In this document: piece after piece, positions 16,544 through 25,499 of the stretch
Layout of the letters: every line of letters begins with the position of its first letter
Numbering within the stretch: the first letter of the stretch is position 1
Source of the DNA: Mucilaginibacter flavidus
GTDB taxonomy: Bacteria; Bacteroidota; Bacteroidia; Sphingobacteriales; Sphingobacteriaceae
Assembly (NCBI RefSeq): GCF_024055575.1
Contig: NZ_JAMXOE010000002.1
Location: 496,001-560,000 of the forward strand
Direction of reading: 5' to 3'
Length of the DNA: 64,000 bases
Program-made: the position numbers and the translations under genes
The notes under the pieces: generated by a model
Told to the model about the DNA's origin: nothing
What the model saw: only the letters and a program-made list of their open reading frames with translations
The model's database searches: none

Positions 16544-17974
16544 CTAGAGCTTATTTATTTCCTTATCGATATACGCTGTCTTCCAGAAAGTTTCGATCAT
16601 TTCCAACGATTTACCTTTGGTTTCGGGTATCAATTTCCAGGTTACCCACAACGCTGGTGAACAACACAGCCCAAACAGCCAAAATGTCCACGAGGATCCA
16701 AGTCCCTCCAGCATTAGCGGGGTTAATTGACCAACCAGGAAATTACCTACCCATAACGAAAGTGTGGCAAGAGCCATAGCCTTTCCCCTGATGGCATTTG
16801 GAAAAATTTCGCCCACTACCACCCAGCAAACCGGCCCGAATGAGAATGCGAAACAGGAAATAAATGTTATTATAAAGATCAATATCCACGGACCGGAAGT
16901 TATGCCCAACGCAAACAGCGCTCCGATAACGAACAATGCAATTATGGCTCCGCCAATGCCGGTAAACAACAATGGTCGGCGCCCCCATTTATCGATCGTA
17001 AAAATGGCTACAAAAGTGAATACAACATTAACCAGCCCTATAGTTACCTGGCCGCCCAACGCATTATTAAGTGTAAAACCCGCCTGTTCCAATATTTTTG
17101 GCCCGTAATAAATAACCGCATTGATACCACATACCTGCGACATAAATGGCAGCAGCAAACCAATCAAAAGGGCTTTGCGGTAAACCGGCTTGAATAACTC
17201 CTTCAGTGACGTTTGCGAATCCCCATCTCCCGTGGCTTTAAAGGCCTCTATTTCATTTTTTGCAGCATCGACGCCGTCAATCTTGGTTAAAATATCCTTT
17301 GCTTTTTGTTCTTCGCCCTTTAACAGCAACCATCTTGGCGACTCAGGCACCATCATTAGTGAAACAAGGAATACCACAGCAGGCAAAGCACCAATACCAA
17401 GCATAGCCCGCCATACTTCGGTAGAAAAAACCCTGATCATACTATCACTACCAAACGAACCACCCGAGTGATTAAGCAGGTAGGCATTTGAGAAATAAGC
17501 AAGTACAATTCCTATAGTTAAAGCTAATTGGTATAACGAAACCATCATTCCGCGAAAACGCGAAGGTGAAAATTCGGAGATGTATAAAGGTGATACCATT
17601 GAAGCCACGCCTATCCCCAAACCGCCTATCAGCCTGAATATTACCAATACGGAGAATGAACCGGAAAACATACAGCCCAATGCCGAAGCAAGAAACAAAA
17701 CTGCGGATATGATAAGGACAATCTTGCGGCCGTATTTATCGCTTAATTTACCAGAAATGCTTACACTTATAATACAGCCAAGTAATGCGCAGCTTACAAA
17801 CCAGCCTTCATAATTTGCATTAAGGTTAAAATCGTGTTTTACCAGGCTAACCGTGCCGGAAATTACGGCCGTGTCAAACCCGAATAAAAACCCGCCAAGG
17901 GCGGCTACCAGGCAAACCAGGTACAGGTAAGTATTGCTCTTTTTTGTTGGAGTATTTATTGTTACTGTATTCAT
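16544..17974 (-). CDS. Sugar porter family MFS transporter
   Basis: This 476-residue inner-membrane protein is a major facilitator of the sugar porter family (XylE/GalP/GLUT type). The family signatures are present: GGFLFGFDTAVISG in helix 1, DKYGRK in the 2-3 loop, PESPRWLLLKGEE before the central loop, DKWGRRPLL in the 8-9 loop and PETKGKSLEMIE at the end. Twelve hydrophobic segments can be counted. It should import a monosaccharide released by the secreted enzymes by proton symport; mannose is a reasonable guess from the neighbours (inference). It starts 4 bases after the phosphomannose-isomerase-like gene, so the two are one operon, and both are divergent from the GntR regulator. Confidence 0.93.
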   Translation of the reverse strand: MNTVTINTPTKKSNTYLYLVCLVAALGGFLFGFDTAVISGTVSLVKHDFNLNANYEGWFVSCALLGCIISVSISGKLSDKYGRKIVLIISAVLFLASALGCMFSGSFSVLVIFRLIGGLGIGVASMVSPLYISEFSPSRFRGMMVSLYQLALTIGIVLAYFSNAYLLNHSGGSFGSDSMIRVFSTEVWRAMLGIGALPAVVFLVSLMMVPESPRWLLLKGEEQKAKDILTKIDGVDAAKNEIEAFKATGDGDSQTSLKELFKPVYRKALLIGLLLPFMSQVCGINAVIYYGPKILEQAGFTLNNALGGQVTIGLVNVVFTFVAIFTIDKWGRRPLLFTGIGGAIIALFVIGALFALGITSGPWILIFIITFISCFAFSFGPVCWVVVGEIFPNAIRGKAMALATLSLWVGNFLVGQLTPLMLEGLGSSWTFWLFGLCCSPALWVTWKLIPETKGKSLEMIETFWKTAYIDKEINKL

Positions 17975-17978
17975 CGGG

Positions 17979-19796
17979 TTATTTTAAAAATGCTTTAACA
18001 ACCTTTGCCTTGCTTTTACCAAGATTGGTAATCTTATAGCTGTTTGCCGCTGCCGGAACTACAAATGTTTCGGCATAAGCGAATATTTGGTTTGACCCAT
18101 CCGCTGTTTCTATCCGTATTGATTCACCTTCAACCAGCATCATCACATGGCAGCAGCTATCAGTTTCTATCCTTACTTCACTATCAAAATCAATGCGATG
18201 AACATCATAAAAATGGTCGGCATGTGTTGGTAAATGGATAAGTTCCCAGTCTTTACCTGTTTCTAAAACTTTGGGAGTCGAAATCAACTCTTCCTGTACA
18301 CGGTTTCCTTTGCGTTCAAAATTTAAATTATTAAAGGCATGATCAATGTTAATTGGCCTTGGATTGCCATCAAGGTCAAGCCTGAGCCAATCGTACATTT
18401 TAAAGGTAAAGATGTATGGGGTGGCGCTTATCTCAAGTACAAGGTTGCCGGCGCCAGCGCTATGAACGGTACCATTAGGGATTAAAAACAGGTCGTGTTT
18501 TTTTGCGGAATGCGATTGTATATAATCTGTAATGTTTACTTCTATTCCTTCATCCTGGCTTTTTTCCAATTCATTCCTGAAAATTTCAGGATCGATATTT
18601 TCCTGGAAGCCTAAATATACATGGGCATCCTTTTCGCAATCCAATATATAATAGGTTTCATCCTGGGTAATGGTTTCTCCAAATATTTCCTGTATGTACT
18701 TTAGTTTTGGATGGCATTGGATTGATAAATTGCCGCCATCATAGGTATCTAAAAAATCAAACCTTATCGGGAACTCATCACCAAATTTTTCAGCATGCTT
18801 GCCAAGCACCTTTTTTTGATTGTAAAACATCAAAAAATCAAACGATGCTTCCAGTAAGTATCCGTCACTTTCAAAAACCAGCCCATTCTCAGGCACAATC
18901 AATTCGAACGACCATGCGTAATTAACCACGTCCTCATTTACATTCAGAATATGTTGTTTTATCCATTGGCCACCCCAGGCTCCCGGCTCAAACCAGGGCC
19001 GTACACGGATTGTGGATTGACTGATCTTGTTTAACCCATCCTTAAAATCTGTAGCCAGCATCCAGTTAATATCTGTTGGCCACTGTCCGTCTGCTAATAC
19101 AGTTATTTTATCAAGTATTGCTTTCTTATGCTGATTTAATAAAACCCAATCAACAAAATAAAATCGTTTATACATGAGAAATGGCTCCTGTATCTGGTCG
19201 TTACCCAAATTGGTAACCGAATTGCCCCGCATCCGGTATTGCAGTTCGTTTTTTGGAATATCTATATAAATTATGGGGGAATCCCAATTTACTAGTGACG
19301 CGGCCGTGCCAATTACGATATTAATATCGCATCCATCGTCCGGTAGTTGAGCGGCCAGGTCCTCAAATACATACAGATCTTTAATTTCAAGTAAACATTT
19401 GGTTCCCCATACAGAATCCTCAGCACCGAGATAGGGCTGCACCAGGGTTTCAATTTCTGAAACGGGTTTCAAAAAAGCTGCAGTCTCAATCCAATTTACC
19501 TTTAAGCCTTCAGCTTCTATTTGTTTTTGAAGTATCAATTTAACCCGATCCCAAAATACCCCTGTGTACCCGTCTATGATGACAGTTTTTTGTTCAATGA
19601 TCCATCTTGTAAGCGACTCGTATCCGTTAAAAATCTTATTTTCACCAATTGGTTGCGCCGGGTAAATATTATAATTACCTTCAATTGTTGCGCTCCGATT
19701 TAGTTTAACGGGCATTAAAAACTGTGAAGATTTGCGCAGTTGCAATTCCATATATTCAGTGTAAAATGTTTGCTTGTTGGGGTAGTTAGAATTCAT
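17979..19796 (-). CDS. Class I phosphomannose isomerase-like protein with extra N-terminal domain
   Basis: This 605-residue protein is cytoplasmic (no signal peptide). The C-terminal half from about residue 275 has type I mannose-6-phosphate isomerase features: EPGAWGGQWIKQ, an acidic stretch with QCHPK, and FLIPNGTVHSAGAGN, which carries the cupin metal histidine. The N-terminal 250 residues resemble a nucleotide-kinase fold in outline (VIIDGYTGVFWDR followed by a helix), but no intact Walker A GxxGxGK is present. The substrate may be mannose-6-phosphate or another aldose; the fusion is larger than ordinary ManA. It is the first gene of a leftward unit with the sugar porter and GH38 genes, facing the GntR gene across a gap with TGTACAAAC sites. 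Confidence 0.75.
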   Translation of the reverse strand: MNSNYPNKQTFYTEYMELQLRKSSQFLMPVKLNRSATIEGNYNIYPAQPIGENKIFNGYESLTRWIIEQKTVIIDGYTGVFWDRVKLILQKQIEAEGLKVNWIETAAFLKPVSEIETLVQPYLGAEDSVWGTKCLLEIKDLYVFEDLAAQLPDDGCDINIVIGTAASLVNWDSPIIYIDIPKNELQYRMRGNSVTNLGNDQIQEPFLMYKRFYFVDWVLLNQHKKAILDKITVLADGQWPTDINWMLATDFKDGLNKISQSTIRVRPWFEPGAWGGQWIKQHILNVNEDVVNYAWSFELIVPENGLVFESDGYLLEASFDFLMFYNQKKVLGKHAEKFGDEFPIRFDFLDTYDGGNLSIQCHPKLKYIQEIFGETITQDETYYILDCEKDAHVYLGFQENIDPEIFRNELEKSQDEGIEVNITDYIQSHSAKKHDLFLIPNGTVHSAGAGNLVLEISATPYIFTFKMYDWLRLDLDGNPRPINIDHAFNNLNFERKGNRVQEELISTPKVLETGKDWELIHLPTHADHFYDVHRIDFDSEVRIETDSCCHVMMLVEGESIRIETADGSNQIFAYAETFVVPAAANSYKITNLGKSKAKVVKAFLK

Positions 19797-19887
19797 AATT
19801 TATTGTAACGTATCAAGGTGTTTAATAAGCAAAAGCTTTGCATTATTCAAATTTGTATCATTTCAAACAATAAGATATATGTTATAA

Positions 19888-19899
19888 TGTACAAACATA
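19888..19899 (-). promoter_or_regulatory. -7 box of the isomerase-transporter operon overlapping a putative GntR half-site
   Basis: On the minus strand TATGTTTG (19892-19899) matches TAnnTTTG, 96 bases before the isomerase start. The plus-strand sequence TGTACAAAC at 19888-19896 overlaps it and is repeated exactly at 19965-19973. Confidence 0.5.
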
Positions 19900-19948
19900 T
19901 AAATTAAAAACGATTATCCGAATTTTTTTGGGGGGATACATAATAATA

Positions 19949-19971
19949 TTGTACACATGTTTTATGTACAA
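19949..19971. promoter_or_regulatory. Putative GntR operator palindrome
   Basis: TTGTACA, nine bases, TGTACAA form a perfect palindrome 52 bases before the GntR start. Its right half with flank (TGTACAAAC) recurs at 19888 over the divergent -7 box. GT...AC cores are typical of GntR-family operators, so autoregulation plus control of the divergent operon is likely. Confidence 0.55.
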
Positions 19972-20022
19972 ACAAATTAACTAATTTTCAAAATGCTTAT
20001 TATTGCAAATATTTTTAGATAA

Positions 20023-20751
20023 ATGAAATATTCTATCGACCACAAGAGTCCTATTCCCCTGCATATACAAACTGAAATGCTATTAAGGGACATTATTGCA
20101 GAAGAAGAATATAAAAATGGCAAAACTTTACCAAATGAAGTTGAGCTGGCAAAGCAACTGGCGATATCACGTACCACGTTGAGGCAGGCCATTAATAAAT
20201 TAGTTTTTGAAGGGCTTTTAATACGTAAAAAAAGAACCGGGACCAAAGTTTCACAAGCCGCAGTAAGCTCCAAATCAAATAACTGGTTAAGCTTTTCGCA
20301 GGAAATGAAACTAAGGGGCATACTGATCAAGAATTTTGAGTTGCACGTGACTTGGGTGTTTCCGGATGAGGTTCTTGCTAATTTCTTTGAAATAAAGACC
20401 GATCGTAAAATATTGAAGATGGAAAGAGTGAGAGGTAAACCAAACGAACCGTTCGTGTATTTTGCTTCGTACTTTCATCCCCGCGTTGGATTAACCGGTG
20501 ACGAAGATTTTAAAAAACCATTGTACGAAATGTTGGAACACGAACACTCTGTTATTGCCACCTTATCAAAAGAAGAGATCAGTGCAAAATCGGCTGATAC
20601 ATTTATTGCAGCTAAACTGAAAGTAGCGGTCGGCAGCCCGGTACTGTTTCGTAAACGGTTTGTGTTCGACCAGGGAGAGAGGCCAATAGAGTTTAACCTG
20701 GGTTATTATAAAGCAGACAGTTTTGTGTATACTGTTGAAAGTTCAAGATAA
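20023..20751 (+). CDS. GntR family (HutC/UTRA type) transcriptional regulator
   Basis: This 242-residue DNA-binding protein has an N-terminal winged helix-turn-helix (LPNEVELAKQLAISRTTLRQ near residues 36-55) and a C-terminal UTRA effector domain of about 150 residues with the typical ERVRGKPNEPFVYFASYFHP and FDQGERPIEFNLGYYKAD segments. UTRA domains bind small ligands, often phosphorylated sugars, and release DNA on binding. It is divergent from the isomerase-transporter-GH38 genes and stands upstream of the six-hairpin glycosidase and GH110 genes on its own strand. The palindromic TGTACA sites in the intergenic region are the likely operators. Confidence 0.92.
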   Translation: MKYSIDHKSPIPLHIQTEMLLRDIIAEEEYKNGKTLPNEVELAKQLAISRTTLRQAINKLVFEGLLIRKKRTGTKVSQAAVSSKSNNWLSFSQEMKLRGILIKNFELHVTWVFPDEVLANFFEIKTDRKILKMERVRGKPNEPFVYFASYFHPRVGLTGDEDFKKPLYEMLEHEHSVIATLSKEEISAKSADTFIAAKLKVAVGSPVLFRKRFVFDQGERPIEFNLGYYKADSFVYTVESSR

Positions 20752-21020
20752 GTAAATAGGACCAATCGAAAGCAAAAAAGCATGCTTACAATACATTTCT
20801 TTATAAATATTTAACCCAGGGACTCCAAAGGTCCTACATTATACCTTTCCCTAATTTCTTTACTGAATAAGATTGACATAGGCCACAACCATATTGCCAA
20901 TTTTGCTTAGTCTTATGACAAATTCGAGAAATTATAATCACTAAACGTTTATCATTTTTACGGACCGTTATAAATTTTTTTGATTTTAAAAATATCGCCT
21001 CCTCGATATTAAGAACAAAC

Positions 21021-22316
21021 ATGAAAAATATCTTTTTAACTACGGTTTTAATAATCAGCGTTTTCATAAAAGGACTAGCTCAGCCGGGGCATGAATTGGC
21101 TACGCAAATTAAGACAGACAAACAACTGGATACTGTGTACTCAAAAGCCACAACTCTTTTAAGCAAAGGCTTTAATGCAGGCGATGGTTACCCCCAGGTT
21201 TGGATACGCGATTTTAATACTTTCATCGAAACTTCATGTAAAGTTTACAGCCGGGACAGCATTAGGGTAAATTTGCTTACTTTTCTCAAGCTTCAGCAAA
21301 CAAACGGCGAAATTGTGGACGGCTATGTATTAAAAGGCCATGTAACGTGGAACGACCCTAATATTTACACCTCTCCAAATGACGCATCCCATGTAGGTTT
21401 CAAGAATACGGTTGAAACAGACCAGGAAACTTCGCTGATACAGGCCATAGCCAAATACATTCGTATAACCGGCGACAAATCAATTTTGCAGGAAATGATA
21501 GCCGGGAAAACCGCCTTACAACGCATGGAGACATCCATTACCTATTTATTAAAGAACCGTTATTCAAATAAATATCACCTTTTGACAGGGGCTACAACGC
21601 AAGATTGGGGAGACGTACAGATTGAAGGTGGTGCCGTAGTTGATATTGATGAAAATACCCACTGGGCTATTGACATATACGACAATGCCATGTTTGTTAT
21701 AGCGCTCAATAATATGGCCGGTTTTTATAAAACAGACACAGACCAAAAAAAATGGCGCCAGCTAAAAACCACCACTATCAACTCGATCAGAAAACATCTT
21801 TGGGATGCAAAAAAGCATAAATTTATTCCTCATTTGTATCTTGGTAAATCACCGTTCCCCGCAAGTTTTGATGAGAACAAAATCTACTTTCATGGCGGAA
21901 CAGCCATTGCTATTGAAGCAGGCATTTTATCAAAAAATGAAATTAAACTTGCTTATCAGGACATGGTTCGTAATGTTAAACTTTCCGGCGCTCCTTCTAT
22001 TGGTTTAACACTTTACCCAGTCTACCCCGAAGGTATTTATAAAAATTCCTCAGCGTCAAAACCATACATATATCAAAACGGCGGAGACTGGACCTGGTTT
22101 GGCGCAAGAATGATTCAGCAACTTACAAAACATGGTTTTATTAAAGAAGCGTATAAAGAATTGCAGCCCATGCTCGACAGAACAATAAAAGACAAAGGCT
22201 TTTACGAATGGTACGGCGTTGATGGTAAGCCGAACGGTTCTGCAGCTTTTAAAGGTTCAGCGGGTGTTTTGGCAATAGCAATAGATGAATTGAAGGAGTG
22301 GGCAAAGCATAATTAA
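21021..22316 (+). CDS. Secreted six-hairpin (alpha/alpha barrel) glycosidase-like protein
   Basis: This 431-residue protein has a signal peptide (ending near GLAQ) followed by a domain with the character of (alpha/alpha)6-barrel glycosidases. Visible features are YPQVWIRDFNTFIE near residue 57, VETDQETSLIQAIAKYIRITGD, DENTHWAIDIYDN and GGDWTWFGARM, then GFYEWYG and a GSAAFKGSAG segment. WIRDF recalls GH63, GH100 and GH125 enzymes, but the later motifs do not match GH125 clearly, so I do not assign a family. Acidic residues in IRDF and EWYG are candidate catalytic ones. It sits 269 bases after the GntR gene and 143 bases before the GH110 gene, so it probably acts on the same glycan. Confidence 0.65.
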   Translation: MKNIFLTTVLIISVFIKGLAQPGHELATQIKTDKQLDTVYSKATTLLSKGFNAGDGYPQVWIRDFNTFIETSCKVYSRDSIRVNLLTFLKLQQTNGEIVDGYVLKGHVTWNDPNIYTSPNDASHVGFKNTVETDQETSLIQAIAKYIRITGDKSILQEMIAGKTALQRMETSITYLLKNRYSNKYHLLTGATTQDWGDVQIEGGAVVDIDENTHWAIDIYDNAMFVIALNNMAGFYKTDTDQKKWRQLKTTTINSIRKHLWDAKKHKFIPHLYLGKSPFPASFDENKIYFHGGTAIAIEAGILSKNEIKLAYQDMVRNVKLSGAPSIGLTLYPVYPEGIYKNSSASKPYIYQNGGDWTWFGARMIQQLTKHGFIKEAYKELQPMLDRTIKDKGFYEWYGVDGKPNGSAAFKGSAGVLAIAIDELKEWAKHN

Positions 22317-22459
22317 ATTGCAGTTAAGTGCTGCACAAATAAAAAATGATTTGCAATTGATGTGGAAAATCACTTCGGTGATAGGAGGAGAATTTTTCTC
22401 AGAAAACAGCTTCAATATTTTACATCAAAATCTAAAAACCAAGTAGTAATATTATAAAT

Positions 22460-24364
22460 ATGAAAAGGTTAACCATTTTTGTTTTTATATCGGCTCTAAC
22501 CTTTTCTGGTTTTGCACATGCAAGCAAAGGAAATCCCAAACAAGGCGGGCAGCGAATATCTTTTACTGCGACAGGGGAAGAAACGCTACCTCACAATAAT
22601 TTAATTAATGTAACTGACTACGGCGCAAAACCGGGAAGTTTTGAAGATGCGGTGCCTGCATTAAAAAAGGCTATCGAAGCCTGTAAAAAGAATGAGGCAA
22701 TAAAGTTGGTATTTGCAGAAGGCCGCTATGATTTTTGGCCGGAACATGCCGAAAAGCGAAATTACTTCATTTCGAATACATCGTCGGAGACAGAATGTCC
22801 TTCGAAATTGAAAACAGTAGGGCTTCTCTTCGAAAAAATGAAAAATCTAACCCTCGAAGGTAATGGGTCGTTATTTGTGTTTCATGGCAAGATGACCACG
22901 TTTGCATTGACCCACTGCGAAAATATACATCTACAAAACATTAAAATTGATTTTGAGCGGCCAACTATGTCGGAAATGACTTTCCGAACGGTTTCAGACA
23001 GTGTTATAGTAGCCGACATTCATCCCGATTCGCGGTACACCATTGTAAATGGACATTTGCAATGGTATGGCGAAGGTTGGGGTATGACGAACTTCCATGC
23101 AATATTGGTAAATCCTGCCAAAGGAACAGAGGTTTATAGTTCGTGGGCGCCATTTCAAAAAGCAACAGTAGCTATAATAGCTGCAAGTCAGGTCCGCTTT
23201 ACCGGTGATTTCAAAAAATACAATTTTCAACCCAGAGAAGTACTTACCATACGCGATCCTATTCGTGATCAGGTTGGCGGTTTTATTAATCGTTCGAAAA
23301 ATATTACTGTTAAAAATGTTTCGATGCATTACATGCACGGGCTTGGTATTGTTAATCAGTTTTCGGAAAACCTGAATTACGACAGTGTGTTTGTTATGCC
23401 TCGACCGGAAACCGGGCGGATGATTGCATCCTTTGCTGATTGTATACACTTTTCGGGCTGCAAAGGTCAGATAACAATCGAAAATTGCCGGTTCAAAGGC
23501 ACGCACGACGACCCGATTAATGTACATGGCACACATCTTGAAGTCACCGGGATTATTTCACCCACCCGGCTTAAGATCCGGTTTATGCACCCACAGACCT
23601 ATGGTTTTGAGGCTTTCTTTGCGGGAGACACTGTTGCATTTGTACACTCATCAAAACTCCAGGTTTTTAGTACCGGTGTATTAACCTCGGCAAAACTCAT
23701 CTCAGAAAGAGAGATGGAGGTGGAATTTGCTGCCCCCGTTCCCCGTGACATGGTTGTTAACGACTGCCTGGAAAATATTACGTGGATACCTTCTGTCACT
23801 ATACGCAATTGCAGGTTTGAAAGGGTTAATACCCGTGGTCTTCTTATTACAACCAGGAAAAAAGTTTTGATAGAAAATAATGAATTCATTGGAATTGGTA
23901 TGCATGCAATTCTTATCGCTAATGACGCATCAAGTTGGTATGAATCGGGAGAAGTAAAAGATGTAACTATCCGAAATAATATTTTTGAAAACTGTGGCTA
24001 CAACTCTACGCCAGGCAATTATGTTATCGCCATTGCTCCGGAGTCCCACGGATCTGAAAACATAGTTCACCGGAATATTCGTATCGAAGACAATCTTTTT
24101 AAGATATATGATTTCCCAGTTTTGACCGCACATAACACCGAATTTCTCATCTTCAAAAACAATAAAATTATCCGTACAGAATTTATGAAGCAGGGCGACA
24201 AACGTCCCCAGTTTAGTCTGACTGACTGCCGGAAAGTGGAAATAAAAGATAATACGGTTGAAGGCTTTGATGATCTATCGGCACAAATCGAAAACATGGG
24301 TAAAAAAGAGCTTTCAACTGATATTAGTAATGTAAAAATGATATTAGCCGATAAAAAGAAATGA
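22460..24364 (+). CDS. GH110-like alpha-1,3-galactosidase
   Basis: This 634-residue protein has a signal peptide (ending near AHAS) and a right-handed parallel beta-helix with many short repeats of the N-I-x-I-x-N type. The segment FADCIHFSGCKGQ followed by HDDPINVHGTHL is characteristic of GH110 alpha-1,3-galactosidases known from Bacteroides, which remove terminal alpha-1,3-linked galactose from blood-group-B-like or linear alpha-Gal structures. Length is close to the family's usual size of about 600. It begins 143 bases after the six-hairpin gene. The end is convergent with the AraC gene with only 22 bases between the stops. An inactive beta-helix lectin is less likely because the acidic cluster is intact. 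Confidence 0.82.
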   Translation: MKRLTIFVFISALTFSGFAHASKGNPKQGGQRISFTATGEETLPHNNLINVTDYGAKPGSFEDAVPALKKAIEACKKNEAIKLVFAEGRYDFWPEHAEKRNYFISNTSSETECPSKLKTVGLLFEKMKNLTLEGNGSLFVFHGKMTTFALTHCENIHLQNIKIDFERPTMSEMTFRTVSDSVIVADIHPDSRYTIVNGHLQWYGEGWGMTNFHAILVNPAKGTEVYSSWAPFQKATVAIIAASQVRFTGDFKKYNFQPREVLTIRDPIRDQVGGFINRSKNITVKNVSMHYMHGLGIVNQFSENLNYDSVFVMPRPETGRMIASFADCIHFSGCKGQITIENCRFKGTHDDPINVHGTHLEVTGIISPTRLKIRFMHPQTYGFEAFFAGDTVAFVHSSKLQVFSTGVLTSAKLISEREMEVEFAAPVPRDMVVNDCLENITWIPSVTIRNCRFERVNTRGLLITTRKKVLIENNEFIGIGMHAILIANDASSWYESGEVKDVTIRNNIFENCGYNSTPGNYVIAIAPESHGSENIVHRNIRIEDNLFKIYDFPVLTAHNTEFLIFKNNKIIRTEFMKQGDKRPQFSLTDCRKVEIKDNTVEGFDDLSAQIENMGKKELSTDISNVKMILADKKK

Positions 24365-24386
24365 TATTCTGCTATTGGTACGTCAA

Positions 24387-25265
24387 TTAAGTTTGCTTGT
24401 TCTTGGCTAAAAATTCTTTTTGATAATTTAAAGGGCTCTTTTTTGTAATTGATTTGAAGAATTTATGAAAACTTGCAAAGTTATTGTAGCCGCATTCGTA
24501 ACAAATTTGCTTAACGTTTATATTGTCTTCGATAAGTAGTTTACAGGCATTGCCAATTCTTATTTCGTTTATAAACTGGGTGTAGGTTTTTCTTGTCCTG
24601 GATTTAAAATACCGGCAAAAAGAATTGGGGCTGATATTAGCAATTTCTGCAATTTCTTCCAGCTTTATTTGATTTTTAAAATTCCTTAGCGAATAATCAT
24701 AAATTGCATTTATACGGTCTTTATCCGAATCTTCAAAATTATGATTAAATACAATTGACGATAGTTGTTCATACTGACTCTGCCCAACAAGCATTAAGGC
24801 TTCTATCAATAAAATAATTTTATTGTATCTGTCCTCACTTACCAGCGCATCAAAAACGGTTCCTAAATCCTGGGTTTTGTTTACTTTTACCGACACTCCC
24901 CTTTTTGAACTATCAATAATCGATTTGATCAATTTATTTTCAGGTAAATTGATGAAATCCTTACCCCAAAAGTTTTCGTTGAAATGAACAACCTGCACAT
25001 CGGCAACGGCCTTTGTTTCATCTTTAAAATACGCATCATCAAACCTCCAATAATGAGGTAAAAATGGACCAATTAATACAACATCGCCCGATTGAAACCG
25101 CTTTATGCTGTCGCCAACAAATTGGGTTCCATTCCCGTTCTTAAAATAAATTAATTCGATTTCTGAATGATAATGCCAACGATTGTTTACAGAAGGAACA
25201 ACATCACGCCGCACGCTAAATGAATTCGCACTATCGTTATTTAATTTTAGCAGTTGAGGTTTCAT
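24387..25265 (-). CDS. AraC family regulator (copy 1)
   Basis: This is a cupin-plus-AraC transcription factor of 292 residues from the preferred ATG at 25265. The open frame reaches 25349, but the paralogue at 38322 starts at the equivalent MKPQLLK. The N-terminal sensor has NNRWHYHSEIELIYF and SGDVVLIGPFLPHYW. The C-terminal domain has two helix-turn-helices (EEIAEIANISPNSFCRYF and VKQICYECGYNNFASFHKFF). It is strongly similar to the second AraC gene throughout. It is placed between the GH110 gene and the large secreted gene at 25500, so it probably senses a product of this glycan. Its own upstream region does not contain the 80-bp element found elsewhere. Confidence 0.93.
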   Translation of the reverse strand: MKPQLLKLNNDSANSFSVRRDVVPSVNNRWHYHSEIELIYFKNGNGTQFVGDSIKRFQSGDVVLIGPFLPHYWRFDDAYFKDETKAVADVQVVHFNENFWGKDFINLPENKLIKSIIDSSKRGVSVKVNKTQDLGTVFDALVSEDRYNKIILLIEALMLVGQSQYEQLSSIVFNHNFEDSDKDRINAIYDYSLRNFKNQIKLEEIAEIANISPNSFCRYFKSRTRKTYTQFINEIRIGNACKLLIEDNINVKQICYECGYNNFASFHKFFKSITKKSPLNYQKEFLAKNKQT

Positions 25266-25477
25266 TTTCAAATAATTGGTTAGGTAATTTACCACCATTC
25301 CATAATTTAATTTTATCAAACTCCGCGCAAACGTTTGTTTTGAGCTCAATATCCGGATTGTTGGACCTTTTTTTGATCCAATTAAGACGCCCCCTGGTTG
25401 CTAATTTATTTTACTGCGAATATCAAATCTTAACATATTTAACATGTATATAATAATGCACGAGCATGCAATTGTTT

Positions 25478-25497
25478 TTTGTCGCCGCTGCGACAAA
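25478..25497 (-). other. Hairpin immediately after a leftward gene
   Basis: TTTGTCGC and GCGACAAA pair around a four-base loop, starting 2 bases after the stop of the leftward gene at 25500. No T tract follows on the minus strand, so it is either a weak terminator or a 3' end stabiliser. Confidence 0.4.
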
Positions 25498-25499
25498 TG

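Noticed and set aside
21021..22316. Assigning the six-hairpin gene to GH125
   Set aside because: WIRDF resembles the GH125 motif, but the following KYELDSLCYP-type segment of that family is missing and ETDQETSLIQ stands there instead.
22994..23536. 180-codon minus-strand frame inside the GH110 gene
   Set aside because: It overlaps the conserved GH110 motif region on the opposite strand and has no recognisable features.
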